From Deltaproteobacteria bacterium RIFCSPHIGHO2_02_FULL_43_33 (lineage in GTDB: Bacteria; Desulfobacterota; GWC2-55-46; UBA9637), in contig MGRL01000024.1 of assembly GCA_001798165.1 (NCBI GenBank), positions 1 through 41,966 on the forward strand: 41,966 bases of DNA. The letters run 5' to 3'. The position numbers and the translations under genes were made by a program. Positions within the stretch are counted from its first letter, which is position 1. The number at the start of each line of letters is the position of its first letter. Under the pieces are notes generated by a model. It had not been told where the DNA came from, did not search any database, and worked only from the letters and a program-made list of their open reading frames with translations. Positions 1-7,901 of the stretch are shown one piece after another.

Positions 1-239
1 GAAAGATTGAGGGAACCTGAAGACAACAGGGATGTATTCAAAGTCCTCGGCGAAAACAAGATAATTTCGGCAAGGCTTCAAAAAAGACTTGAGGAGATGG
101 CTTCCTTCAGAAACCTCATAGTCCATTCTTACGCAAAGATAGACAATGAAATTGTTTTGGCATTCTGAAAAAACGACTGCGGGATATTGAGGAGTTCATG
201 AAGGTTGTATCAAAATCGAAAGAAATAGGAAGAAAATAG
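1..239 (+). pseudogene. HepT-like (DUF86) toxin, 3' part, frameshifted
   Basis: The gene enters from outside the window. Frame 1 reads to a stop at 166-168 and contains RNLIVHSYAKID, which matches the R-x4-H-x-Y active-site motif of HepT/DUF86 RNases (the toxin half of MNT-HepT pairs). In these proteins the motif is followed by a charged C-terminal helix. That helix is present, but in another frame: from 162 the sequence reads ILKKRLRDIEEFMKVV and on to a stop at 237-239. A single-base indel near 151-165 therefore appears to have cut off the last 25 or so residues. The antitoxin and N-terminus lie outside the window, so I cannot say whether the locus is dead, or whether this is a sequencing or assembly error in a TTTTGG / AAAAAA context. 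Confidence 0.65.
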
Positions 240-341
240 GGATACCATTAAATAAGAAGGATTTGAAAATAACTGGCCCAACGATCCGTTAAGATAGACA
301 CAGCGAAACACTGCCGCCGACCTAAATAATGAGGTAAAAAA

Positions 342-638
342 ATGAAAACAAAAACTTTGATAATTTCTATTTTCCTGTCAGGAACTATCTTGCTTTCTTC
401 AGCCAGCAATACAATTGCCGCAAAGCGCACGCTTTGGTTGAATAAGTGCGCATCATGCCATGACGGCAAGACGGCGCCTGCTGCCGAGTCTCTTGTGAAA
501 AAATACAAGACTGTTGAAGATTTCACGGAGGCTGTTCAGACCAAAGGACATAAGGGCATGAACATCCTCAAAAGCAGCATCCCTCTCCTTAAAAAAATTG
601 CGCAGGAATTGGGAATAAAGGATTCGCAAGGGAAATAA
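342..638 (+). CDS. small monohaem c-type cytochrome, periplasmic
   Basis: A 98-residue protein with a cleavable signal peptide (basic start, hydrophobic 5-22, likely cleavage after about residue 27). One covalent haem site, CASCH, lies at 36-40. Met73 in the segment GHKGMN is a plausible distal haem ligand, as in small class I cytochromes. The mature protein would be about 70 residues, short for this class. A GAGG ribosome-binding site at 331-334 supports the start. It is the only plus-strand gene on this side of mreB and stands alone between the HepT remnant and the convergent Nudix gene. A role as a periplasmic electron carrier is inferred from the family; its partner is unknown. Confidence 0.8.
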   Translation: MKTKTLIISIFLSGTILLSSASNTIAAKRTLWLNKCASCHDGKTAPAAESLVKKYKTVEDFTEAVQTKGHKGMNILKSSIPLLKKIAQELGIKDSQGK

Positions 639-649
639 TCGAGGCAGTC

Positions 650-1183
650 TTACACTGCAATCATCTTCTTTGCCTTTTTTAAAATCTCTTTTTCATCTTT
701 ATATTCAACCGTCTTTATTGCCTCATCTATGGGAAACCATTGGCAGTCATTAACTTCGCTGTCATGATTTTTTACATCTCCTTGAGTATACTCCATCAGG
801 AAAAAATAGACTATCTTGAAAAACCGTTTTGTCTCTTCCGCCTCTTTATGCGCATAAAAATATTGAATATGGTCAATCAGTTTTATAATCTTGCCGTCCA
901 ATCCGGTCTCCTCTTTCACCTCACGGTGCGCTGTTCTGGCAATAGTCTCGCCGTTTTCCCTCAAGCCCTTGGGAAGACACCAAACTTTACCCTCTTTTAC
1001 GGCAATGAGGGCGACCTCAATCCCCCTTTCTCCCCCCTTTTTCAAAGGGGGGATTGAGAGGGGATTTCTACGGAAGATAACGCCGCCTGATGATATTTGA
1101 CGCTCGGTCTTCATACCAACTTTTGACTTTTGACCCCCGCTTAAAACCTGCGGGGGCAGGCCCCTGACTCCTGACTGTTTCAT
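650..1183 (-). CDS. Nudix hydrolase with repeat-derived N-terminus and insertion
   Basis: A complete Nudix box (GX5EX7REUXEEXGU) spans residues 73-95, beginning GLRENGE and ending REVKEETGL, so this is a pyrophosphohydrolase of nucleotide-like substrates; the substrate is not predictable. Two stretches are unusual. Residues 40-56 (NPLSIPPLKKGGERGIE) are encoded by a palindromic repeat inserted between the first two strands of the fold, where relatives have a short loop. The first 23 residues are encoded by 7-bp repeats and a hairpin. The start at 1183 forms an ATGA overlap with the stop of the upstream radical SAM gene, with a weak GGATGG upstream. The alternative ATG at 1114 (residue 24, MKTERQ) fits the family's usual length better but has no ribosome-binding site. 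Last gene of the minus-strand group. Confidence 0.82.
   Translation of the reverse strand: MKQSGVRGLPPQVLSGGQKSKVGMKTERQISSGGVIFRRNPLSIPPLKKGGERGIEVALIAVKEGKVWCLPKGLRENGETIARTAHREVKEETGLDGKIIKLIDHIQYFYAHKEAEETKRFFKIVYFFLMEYTQGDVKNHDSEVNDCQWFPIDEAIKTVEYKDEKEILKKAKKMIAV
1016..1064. repeat. palindromic repeat inside the Nudix gene
   Basis: CCCCCCTTT at 1032-1040 and AAAGGGGGG at 1044-1052 form a perfect 9-bp stem with a 3-nt loop. A second arm pair, CTCAATCC at 1016-1023 and GGATTGAG at 1051-1058, partly competes with it. The element is read in frame as the peptide IPPLKKGG and its flanks. Similar PPLxKGG peptides are familiar to me from translated intergenic repeats in other bacteria, which supports a mobile or spreading repeat; that part is recollection, not shown here. 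Confidence 0.7.
1120..1178. repeat. 7-bp tandem repeats flanking a GC-rich hairpin
   Basis: Read on the minus strand this has two AGTCAGG units and two GTCAAAA units on either side of a perfect 7-bp stem (CCCCCGC 1134-1140, GCGGGGG 1150-1156, 9-nt loop). It lies between the radical SAM stop and the conserved Nudix core. It would be translated as the first 23 residues if the 1183 start is used. Confidence 0.65.
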
Positions 1184-2091
1184 ATAAACCCATCCAATCT
1201 CCCCAACCCCTCAGCCCTCGCAATCCTTACTGCATCTTCAAATTCTTCGCCAGTTATCCTTCTGTTCATCGGCGGATGCTCAAAGGCCTTGTAGCATGGC
1301 CTGTATTGATCCATGATATTCACATAGCTATTTTGGGAAATCTCCTTTGCAATAAAGCGCATGACCTCCCGCGTGCCTGCAAGGCCTTGGGGCAGAACGA
1401 GGTGCCTGATTAAAAGCCCCTTTTGTGCTATCCCTTTCTTGTCAATCACCAAATCGCCTACTTGCCAGTGCATCTCTTTTATCGCTGTCTTTACTGTTTC
1501 AACATAATCAGGCGCTGCCGAAAGTTTCTTTGCAGCAGCATTATTCCCGTATTTAAAATCAGGCATGTAGATGTCAAATATGCCATCCAGGAGTTTAATA
1601 GTCTCAACTGATTCGTAACCGCCGCAGTTATACACAAGCGGTATCTCAAGACCTTTTTCAATTGCATAAGGAAGCGCTGAAACAATTTGTGCTGCCTGAT
1701 GGGTAGGAGTTACAAAATTTATATTGTGACACTCCTGGCGCATGAGGTTTATCATCATAGCGCCAAGCTCCTTGAGAGATACTTCTCTGCCTTCTCCCAG
1801 ATGGCTGATATCATAGTTCTGACAGAAGAGGCACTTCAAATTACAGTATGTTAAAAATATTGTTCCGCTACCGTAATAACCAACAAGCGGCCTCTCCTCT
1901 CCAAAATGGGGATGAAAACTTGAGACCATCGGCAAACTGCCGACCTTGCAGACACCTTTTTCCCCTTGAAAACGATTTACCCTGCAATGTCTCGGGCATA
2001 GATGACAGTCTTCAAGTATTTTATTTAAGACATCTATCCTGTTAGAAAGTTCACCTGTTTCGTAGAGTTTGATATAGGAAGGCTGTGGCAT
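1180..2091 (-). CDS. pflX: radical SAM protein, PflX/COG1313 type
   Basis: 303 residues. The radical SAM cluster motif CNLKCLFCQN (CxxxCxxC) lies about 83 residues in. It is preceded by a Cys-rich N-terminus, CHLCPRHCRVNRFQGEKGVC, typical of the PflX family related to pyruvate formate-lyase activating enzyme. The 4Fe-4S cluster would cleave S-adenosylmethionine to make a 5'-deoxyadenosyl radical; the target in this subgroup is not established. It shares a polarity with metK two genes upstream, which makes the cofactor, though co-regulation is only inferred. Its stop overlaps the possible Nudix start at ATGA. A repeat hairpin separates it from the upstream DksA-like gene. Confidence 0.85.
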   Translation of the reverse strand: MPQPSYIKLYETGELSNRIDVLNKILEDCHLCPRHCRVNRFQGEKGVCKVGSLPMVSSFHPHFGEERPLVGYYGSGTIFLTYCNLKCLFCQNYDISHLGEGREVSLKELGAMMINLMRQECHNINFVTPTHQAAQIVSALPYAIEKGLEIPLVYNCGGYESVETIKLLDGIFDIYMPDFKYGNNAAAKKLSAAPDYVETVKTAIKEMHWQVGDLVIDKKGIAQKGLLIRHLVLPQGLAGTREVMRFIAKEISQNSYVNIMDQYRPCYKAFEHPPMNRRITGEEFEDAVRIARAEGLGRLDGFI

Positions 2092-2092
2092 G

Positions 2093-2165
2093 CGGTTGGA
2101 GGTTGGAGGTTAGAGGCAAAATATATTATTTAAAGCCTTTGGCCTCTATCCTCCCACCTCTAACA
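2093..2165. repeat. 7-bp array forming a hairpin, possible terminator
   Basis: GGTTGGA GGTTGGA GGTTAGA on the left faces an inverted GCCTCTATCCTCCCACC on the right; 14 of 17 positions are complementary. The array fills the gap between the DksA-like stop and the start of the radical SAM gene. It could fold in RNA and attenuate or process the transcript; function is inferred. Confidence 0.6.
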
Positions 2166-2168
2166 TAT

Positions 2169-2549
2169 TTATAACGTCGGTTTTTTACCCTCTTTCTTGC
2201 TTTGGCAATTTACACAGCAGTATGTCAGCGGAACTATCTTTAATCTATCCTCGCTTATCTCTTCGCTGCAATTTTCACATATCCCATAAGTCCCATCCTC
2301 AAGTTTCCTAATCGCCTCATCCATCTTTGTAAGCTCTTCACGTCTTATATCAGCAACAGCAAGGCCGGTATCTTCAATCAAATCAATAAGCGACTGCTCC
2401 TCTAAGTCTTGTGGATTGTCAAACTGTTCATTATATTCTCTGCCAAGCTTGTTAAAAAACTCCTCCCTGAGGTCATTCCACATCTTACGCTTCTTATCCA
2501 GAAGCATCTTTTTCAGTTTTTCCTGTCTTGCCTTTTTATTAGCAGTCAT
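2169..2549 (-). CDS. DksA/TraR-family zinc-finger protein
   Basis: 126 residues from the chosen ATG at 2549, which has a GGGGG ribosome-binding site a few bases upstream. An in-frame ATG at 2588 lies in repeat sequence and is unlikely. A long charged helical region (KKMLLDKKRKMW and on) is followed by the four-cysteine finger CENC...CVNC near residues 91-115. This is the DksA/TraR plan: a coiled coil that enters the RNA polymerase secondary channel plus a C4 zinc site. The family modulates initiation, often with ppGpp. Without alignment I cannot separate true DksA from the shorter general-stress TraR-like proteins. Neighbours are metK upstream and the radical SAM gene downstream. Confidence 0.85.
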   Translation of the reverse strand: MTANKKARQEKLKKMLLDKKRKMWNDLREEFFNKLGREYNEQFDNPQDLEEQSLIDLIEDTGLAVADIRREELTKMDEAIRKLEDGTYGICENCSEEISEDRLKIVPLTYCCVNCQSKKEGKKPTL

Positions 2550-2562
2550 AAAACCCCCTCTG

Positions 2563-2607
2563 TTGGAATTGCAAATTAAAGATTGCAAAATGCAAATTTT
2601 GAATTTA
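2563..2607. repeat. 7-bp periodic array (GAATTGC / AAATTGC type)
   Basis: Successive heptamers GAATTGC AAATTAA AGATTGC AAAATGC AAATTTT fill the gap between the metK stop (2608) and the DksA-like gene. The sequence differs from the other arrays but the period is the same. Confidence 0.5.
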
Positions 2608-3822
2608 TCAGCACACCGGATATTTCCCCTCAGCCAACTCCACGCAAAACTTGCCGATATTTGAAAGGCCGCTATCTATTATAGCTTCTGCTTTCTTTCT
2701 TACCGTCTTTTCACCAATACCCTTAGTCAAAATAATCTGAGCAGACGCAAGATGAGGTTTGTCAATCCTCATGCCTATCTCGCTTAAGAGCCACACATAA
2801 ACCTCTTTTATGCCTTCAATATTGTCATATATATCCTTTGCCAATTTGTGGGCAAGAATATTATAAATCTTTCCCACATGGCTTACAGGGTTTTTGCCGG
2901 CAGCAGCCTCTGTGCCCATTGGTCTGTTGAGCGATATAACGCCGTTCACCCTGTTGCCCCTTCCAACTTGGCCGGAATCGGCATCTTCAGCAGATGTGCC
3001 AAGCAACGACAAATAGATGCCGCCGAGGCCCTGCCCTTTTTTATCAAGAGTATTGTAGTGGATATTAATTTCTTTAAATTCCTTCCCAAACCTTTCATGC
3101 ACAAATCTATTTGCTACATATTTTATTCTGCCTTTTTTTAGAAAGTAATCATTTACATCTCTAACATATCTTGAAACCAAAGGCATTGCAATTGTCAAAT
3201 CCAGTTTTCCGCCTTTACGAAGCCCCATAACCTTAACATCATCTCCTGTCTCAGGGATAATCTCTTTAATTCTCTTTGAATTTAAAAATCTTTCCACCTC
3301 ATAAACAACATTTTCAGTCGAGGTAAATGGAGCATACCCAACGGCAGCAGATGTATCATTCGCTCCTTTCAGTTTTCCCTTTCTTTTAAAAATATCCGTA
3401 AGTTCTTCAGAACCCTGCGCAAGCACAACCCTGTATTGAACATCCCTTTCAGCATCCACAAACCTTATATTATTCTTAAACCACTTTTTTGCGGTATCAA
3501 TTGCTATCTCTTCCACATCTATATCTTTGTTGCCAACCCTGAATGTTGCCCTGTCTCCGATTATTAGTTCCATGGGTTTTATAATTTTGCCGCCGCCAAA
3601 TCTTCTTTCCACCTGTCCGGCAACCAAAAGTCCTTTGTCAATATTATGGTGCAGTATATCGCCGAATCTTTTCAAATATTCCTGACTCAGCGCAACTGAA
3701 ATGCTCTCCATAATCGCATCACAGATATAATCAGGATGGCCGACGCCCTTTCTCTCAACAATCTCAACATCCTGCTCTGACACTGATTTATTTTTAAGGA
3801 TTTCTATTGTGATGTTACGCAT
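2608..3822 (-). CDS. metK: S-adenosylmethionine synthetase, archaeal type
   Basis: 404 residues from the ATG at 3822 (MRNITIEI), which has AAAGGTAG just upstream and matches the usual N-terminus of the family; an ATG six codons earlier (3840) is also possible. The protein matches the archaeal methionine adenosyltransferase family (AdoMet_Synthase, PF01941), not the usual bacterial MetK: the N-terminal segment [16 protein letters not shown] and the later [20 protein letters not shown] are signature stretches. It makes SAM from ATP and methionine. The gene follows queH by about 20 bases and probably shares its transcript. Archaeal-type MAT is known in a minority of bacteria, which suggests old horizontal transfer here. 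No bacterial-type copy is in this window. Confidence 0.92.
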   Translation of the reverse strand: MRNITIEILKNKSVSEQDVEIVERKGVGHPDYICDAIMESISVALSQEYLKRFGDILHHNIDKGLLVAGQVERRFGGGKIIKPMELIIGDRATFRVGNKDIDVEEIAIDTAKKWFKNNIRFVDAERDVQYRVVLAQGSEELTDIFKRKGKLKGANDTSAAVGYAPFTSTENVVYEVERFLNSKRIKEIIPETGDDVKVMGLRKGGKLDLTIAMPLVSRYVRDVNDYFLKKGRIKYVANRFVHERFGKEFKEINIHYNTLDKKGQGLGGIYLSLLGTSAEDADSGQVGRGNRVNGVISLNRPMGTEAAAGKNPVSHVGKIYNILAHKLAKDIYDNIEGIKEVYVWLLSEIGMRIDKPHLASAQIILTKGIGEKTVRKKAEAIIDSGLSNIGKFCVELAEGKYPVC

Positions 3823-3843
3823 AGAATCTACCTTTGGCATTTT

Positions 3844-4425
3844 TCAGAGTGAACCACCCATATACCTTTCCTTCTCGCTAAATATGCAGCCGCAATACTG
3901 CTGGCGGTAAAGCCCCATATCCTTTGATTCTTTAATACCTTCTTTCCAGCCTATGCGGAAGTCATCGTAGTAAAATGCCACACCGTATTTATCCGCCAGA
4001 CCCAATCCAATCTTTTTTATCTCATCGTGCTTCTGGTATTTGCTGTAAAGAAGCGAAGATGAAAACCAGTCAAAATTATTTTCCTTTGCAGCCTGTGCGG
4101 TTGCCTCAAGTCTTGATGAGTAGCAGTAGCCGCATCGCACATTCTTGGGGACAGATTTGAAATCTGTCCCCACTGTGTTTTGCAGAAACTCCTCAAGGTT
4201 GTATTCATCGCGGTAAATCATCTGTACATTCATTTTATTTGCAAGAATTTTTACTGCCTCAAGTCTTTTTTGATATTCTGTATAAGGGTGGATATTGGGA
4301 TTAAAGAAAAATCCCCAGACATCTATCTCCTGATTAAGACCTTCAAGGGCATGCTCCCCTTCAAGTATCTTCTTTAATGGGTAGATGGCACACGGGCCAC
4401 AGCAGATGTGGACGAGTAATTTCAT
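3844..4425 (-). CDS. queH: epoxyqueuosine reductase QueH
   Basis: 193 residues of the QueH (DUF208) family, which performs the last step of queuosine tRNA modification in bacteria lacking QueG. The cysteines expected for the iron-sulfur cluster and an adjacent metal site are all visible: HICCGPC (Cys8, 9, 12), CGYC (Cys98, 101) and YCGC (Cys178, 180). Residues 86-93 (GTDFKSVP) come from a perfect 25-bp palindromic repeat inserted just before the second cysteine pair; relatives have unrelated sequence there. The frame is kept and all ligands remain, so the protein is probably active. It lies upstream of metK; a MITE-like element separates it from the outer-membrane-like gene. Confidence 0.92.
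   Translation of the reverse strand: MKLLVHICCGPCAIYPLKKILEGEHALEGLNQEIDVWGFFFNPNIHPYTEYQKRLEAVKILANKMNVQMIYRDEYNLEEFLQNTVGTDFKSVPKNVRCGYCYSSRLEATAQAAKENNFDWFSSSLLYSKYQKHDEIKKIGLGLADKYGVAFYYDDFRIGWKEGIKESKDMGLYRQQYCGCIFSEKERYMGGSL
4147..4171. repeat. perfect palindrome inserted in frame in queH
   Basis: GGGGACAGATTT, one central G, then AAATCTGTCCCC: perfect 12-bp arms. It encodes GTDFKSVP within QueH. I recall this palindrome and peptide as recurrent in other bacterial genomes, but cannot verify that here. Confidence 0.75.
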
Positions 4426-4473
4426 GAAAGCCTTTTGCTAAAACAGTTATGCATCCGTAAGTTAATACACTAA

Positions 4474-4612
4474 CAGGCTGTTGAAAAAGTCCTCAACAGC
4501 CTTGATTACACAGATTCATAAAGACGATTACATAGATAATTCACAAGATTTTAATCTGTGTAATCTTGTCTTTTATCTGTGTAATCAGAAATTGTTGAGT
4601 TTTTCAACAAGC
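4474..4612. mobile_element. MITE-like element with hairpin ends, no transposase
   Basis: The left end has GGCTGTTGA (4476-4484) paired with TCAACAGCC (4493-4501). The right end has TTGTTGA (4592-4598) and TCAACAA (4604-4610). The two ends are inverted versions of each other (CTGTTGAAAAA type), resembling the terminal repeats of several insertion sequence families. Inside, GATTACACAGAT at 4504-4515 faces ATCTGTGTAATC at 4554-4565 and again at 4575-4586. There is no reading frame inside. It occupies the gap between queH and the 4622-5575 gene and could act as a bidirectional terminator. Confidence 0.6.
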
Positions 4613-4621
4613 TCCTAAAGT

Positions 4622-5575
4622 CTAAAATAAAATATTAGGACGTATGATTACCTGGAAATTATCTCTTCCCGCTTTGTCACGGAGAGAACCAGTATATTTT
4701 TCGGCGTCTTCCCATACAAATCCCACTGTTAATGAGAACGCTATTTTTTGCTCCTTAAACGGCCATTTTTTATCAATAGTCAAATAATGCCTCAACGGGG
4801 TAAGGGTTTTGCTATCCACATCAAATGTGTATTCAAAACCGCTGTTTTTTAGAATCGAGGCATATTCCTCCAGGTCAAGCATACTTCGACGAAGGGATAA
4901 ATATATGACGTCCTTGATATGCGGATTGTCATGCAATTTGCCGCCTATTCTGAAACTCCAGTGCAAATCACGAGTTGAAAACTTTCTATCGCCTTTAATC
5001 TTCCATTCTATTTCGCACCAATTATCGTCAATCAACTCGTTGTCCTTGATGTGATAATTGCCGATGCTTATCAAATAGCCCATGTAACCAAAGTTTCCCT
5101 GTTTCTGCTTCTCGCCAGGTTTAGTAAATTTTATCACATTTCCCAGGAACACCGAAAAAGCATACGGTTCTTCAAATCCTGCAGTTACAGTCTTGACAAT
5201 ATTCAGATTACTGGAAATATCGGTTGATTTATAAAAGTCATTGGCATCATCTTTTAAGTATACGCCAAGGTTTGGCATAGGAAAGACAGCAGCCTCCAGC
5301 ACAAGGAATCTTGGAATATAGGAGCTATACAGAAGGTCTCTATAAATTTCAAGCTCTTCCTTTTCGCCGGCATCAGGTATAGGCTCGTCTGTCAGACCAA
5401 TATAAAGCCCGATATTTGAATAATAGGCATCAATCTCATACTCGAGACTAACCTTCTTCTTGTTTATTTCATCTTCTTTTTTTACCGGCTCTCCATCTTC
5501 GGCAAAAATATTTATTATGGTAAGGTGCAGAAACAAAAAAACGAAAACTATCCTCAATAAATTTGCAGATGTCAT
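4622..5575 (-). CDS. unknown secreted, probably outer-membrane beta-barrel protein
   Basis: 317 residues, family not recognised. The N-terminus is a signal peptide (hydrophobic 7-23, likely cleavage near NIFA-ED). A short charged linker follows, then alternating polar/aromatic stretches such as YEIDAYYSNIGLYIGL, CEIEWKIKG and KIAFSLTVGFVWED that look like amphipathic strands. The protein ends in phenylalanine (RPNILF), the usual last residue of outer-membrane barrels recognised by the Bam complex. One cysteine. It sits downstream of ruvB behind a repeat array, so the link to ruv genes is probably only positional. A barrel of 12 or so strands is my inference; ligand and role are unknown. Confidence 0.65.
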   Translation of the reverse strand: MTSANLLRIVFVFLFLHLTIINIFAEDGEPVKKEDEINKKKVSLEYEIDAYYSNIGLYIGLTDEPIPDAGEKEELEIYRDLLYSSYIPRFLVLEAAVFPMPNLGVYLKDDANDFYKSTDISSNLNIVKTVTAGFEEPYAFSVFLGNVIKFTKPGEKQKQGNFGYMGYLISIGNYHIKDNELIDDNWCEIEWKIKGDRKFSTRDLHWSFRIGGKLHDNPHIKDVIYLSLRRSMLDLEEYASILKNSGFEYTFDVDSKTLTPLRHYLTIDKKWPFKEQKIAFSLTVGFVWEDAEKYTGSLRDKAGRDNFQVIIRPNILF

Positions 5576-5581
5576 TTCATT

Positions 5582-5646
5582 AGGCTATAGGCAATGGACG
5601 ATAGGTTTTTCCTATTGCCTCTCCCCTACTGCCTTTTACCTGTCTT
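5582..5646. repeat. GGCTATA-type 7-bp array between ruvB and 4622-5575 gene
   Basis: AGGCTAT AGGCAAT units on the left, CCTATTGCCTC and CTGCC units on the right, with a T-rich centre. The inverted arms allow a hairpin directly after the ruvB stop. Confidence 0.6.
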
Positions 5647-6667
5647 TTAAAACAATTTTTCCTGTACGCTATTTTGATTCCCTTTGTATATCTTTCCCAT
5701 ATGTTCATACGCCGATTGTGTTGCAACCCTGCCCCTTGGCGTCCTCTGAATAAAACCTTCCTGCATGAGATAAGGCTCATATACATCCTCAAGCGCATCC
5801 TTTTCCTCGTGAAGGCTTGCTGCAAGGGATTCTATACCAACTGGTCCGCCGCCGAATTTATCAATGATAGCTGAAAGTATCTGCCTGTCCATTTTGTCAA
5901 AACCCTTTTTATCTATTTCAAGCATCTTCAATGCCTCATCAGCTACATCCTTTGTTACAATCCCCTCAGCCTTTACCTGAGCAAAATCCCTCACCCTTTT
6001 TAAAAGTCTGTTAGCAATCCTCGGCGTACCTCTTGAACGTCTTGCAATCTCCAGCGCACCGCCATTATCTGTTTTAATGTTCAAAATACCTGCTGATCTT
6101 GTGATAATAGTCCTAAGTTCCTCAGATGAATAAAAATCCAGCCTTGAGATAATGCCAAATCTGTCTCGCAAGGGCGATGTCAAAAGCCCTGCCCTCGTTG
6201 TTGCACCGATAAGAGTAAACTTTGGTATATCCAACTTAACGCTTCTGGCTGACGGACCCTGGCCAATGATTATGTCTATATGATAATCCTCCATTGCAGG
6301 GTAAAGTATTTCTTCAACAACACTGCTTAACCTATGAATTTCATCAATAAAAAGCACATCGTGTTCTTCAAGGTTTGTGAGTATTGCAGCAAGGTCGCCG
6401 GGCCTTTCTATAACAGGGCCTGATGTAGTCTTTATATTTACATTGAGCTCATTGGATATGATATACGCAAGGGTTGTTTTGCCGAGCCCTGGCGGGCCGT
6501 AAAAAAGCACATGGTCAAGGACCTCGCCCCTGCCTTTTGCAGCGTCAATAAAGATCTTTAGGTTTTCCTTTGTAGCACTTTGGCCTACATAGTCTTTTAG
6601 AAATTTAGGTCGAAGTTGGGCATCAAAGGTCTTTTCATCTTCTAATACAATTGGTGTGATTTCTCTT

Positions 6668-6675
<8 letters not shown>
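5647..6675 (-). CDS. ruvB: Holliday junction helicase motor RuvB
   Basis: 342 residues, normal for RuvB. Walker [10 protein letters not shown] at 60-68, Walker B DEIH at 111-114, sensor 1 in the ATTRAG region, and a C-terminal winged helix ending in the usual TPRGRVAT stretch. RuvB hexamers, loaded by RuvA, drive branch migration of Holliday junctions. The start overlaps the end of ruvA by 8 bases, so the two are translationally coupled. Order yebC-ruvC-ruvA-ruvB is the standard bacterial arrangement. Confidence 0.97.
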
Positions 6676-7267
<592 letters not shown>

Positions 7268-7277
7268 AATTAAATAC

Positions 7278-7348
7278 GGGCTATAGGCAATAGGCTATGG
7301 GCTATAGGATTTTACCTGTTGCCTATTGCCTCTCGCCTCTTGCCTGCC
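7278..7348. repeat. GGCTATA-type 7-bp array at the ruvC/ruvA junction
   Basis: GGGCTAT AGGCAAT AGGCTAT GGGCTAT on the left; GCCTATT GCCTCTC GCCTCTT GCCTGCC on the right; inverted, so a hairpin is expected. The ruvC stop at 7295 lies inside it, so the last 16 residues of RuvC are array-encoded. Confidence 0.7.
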
Positions 7349-7810
7349 TTTATGGTGTATATGGCAGATTGCTGCTGCCAAGGCATCAGATGCATCTGGT
7401 TTTGATATAGAATTCAGCTTTAATAGAGCTTTCACCATTTTTTGAACCTGGTCTTTTGTAGCATTCCCATAACCAACAACTGATTGTTTTATCTTCATTG
7501 GGCTGTATTCAAATACAGGCAGCCCCTGCTGGGCAGCGCACAATATCGCCACCCCCCGCGCATGGCCAAGCATGATGGCGCTCCTGGCATTCTTTGCGTA
7601 AAATATCTCTTCAATAACAACGTCGTCCGGTTTAAATTCACCAATGACTTTTTGAATGCTGTCAAAGATTGAATTGAGTCTCAAGGCAAGATTTTTTTTT
7701 GAGCCGGCGACAATGCTGCCATCAGAAACATGAAGCAATTTACCCTTGTCGCTGTCAACTATGCCGTAACCTGTAATATGAGAACCAGGGTCAATGCCGA
7801 GAACCCTCAA
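7295..7810 (-). CDS. ruvC: Holliday junction resolvase RuvC
   Basis: 171 residues. The RNase H-fold endonuclease that cuts Holliday junctions with RuvAB. Catalytic acids are visible: Asp7 (GIDPGS), Glu67 (VVIEEIF), Asp139 and Asp142 (KPDASDALA). The enzyme proper ends near CHIHH at about 153; the remaining tail RQEARGNRQQVKSYSP is encoded by the 7-bp array and looks acquired when the original stop was lost. No ribosome-binding site better than AGGGGGGC before the ATG is seen. Confidence 0.96.
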   Translation of the reverse strand: MRVLGIDPGSHITGYGIVDSDKGKLLHVSDGSIVAGSKKNLALRLNSIFDSIQKVIGEFKPDDVVIEEIFYAKNARSAIMLGHARGVAILCAAQQGLPVFEYSPMKIKQSVVGYGNATKDQVQKMVKALLKLNSISKPDASDALAAAICHIHHKGRQEARGNRQQVKSYSP

Positions 7811-7829
7811 GAAGCCCCCCTTTAAACTG

Positions 7830-7898
7830 CAATTACGAATTATAAATTAAAAATTAAGAACTGAAAATTCGTAATTCGTAATTACTAATTCATAATTG
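7830..7898. repeat. ATTCGTA-type 7-bp array between yebC and ruvC
   Basis: CAATTACGAATTATAAATT is followed by tandem ATTCGTA ATTCGTA ATTACTA ATTCATA units. The whole is AT-rich, with period 7 and partly self-complementary. It fills the gap between the yebC stop and the ruvC start. Confidence 0.6.
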
Positions 7899-7901
7899 TA
7901 G

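Noticed and set aside
4622-5575. Selenoprotein candidates prompted by selA
   Set aside because: No reading frame in the window shows a conserved family interrupted by an in-frame TGA with downstream hairpin; the HepT TGA at 166 is explained by a frameshift.
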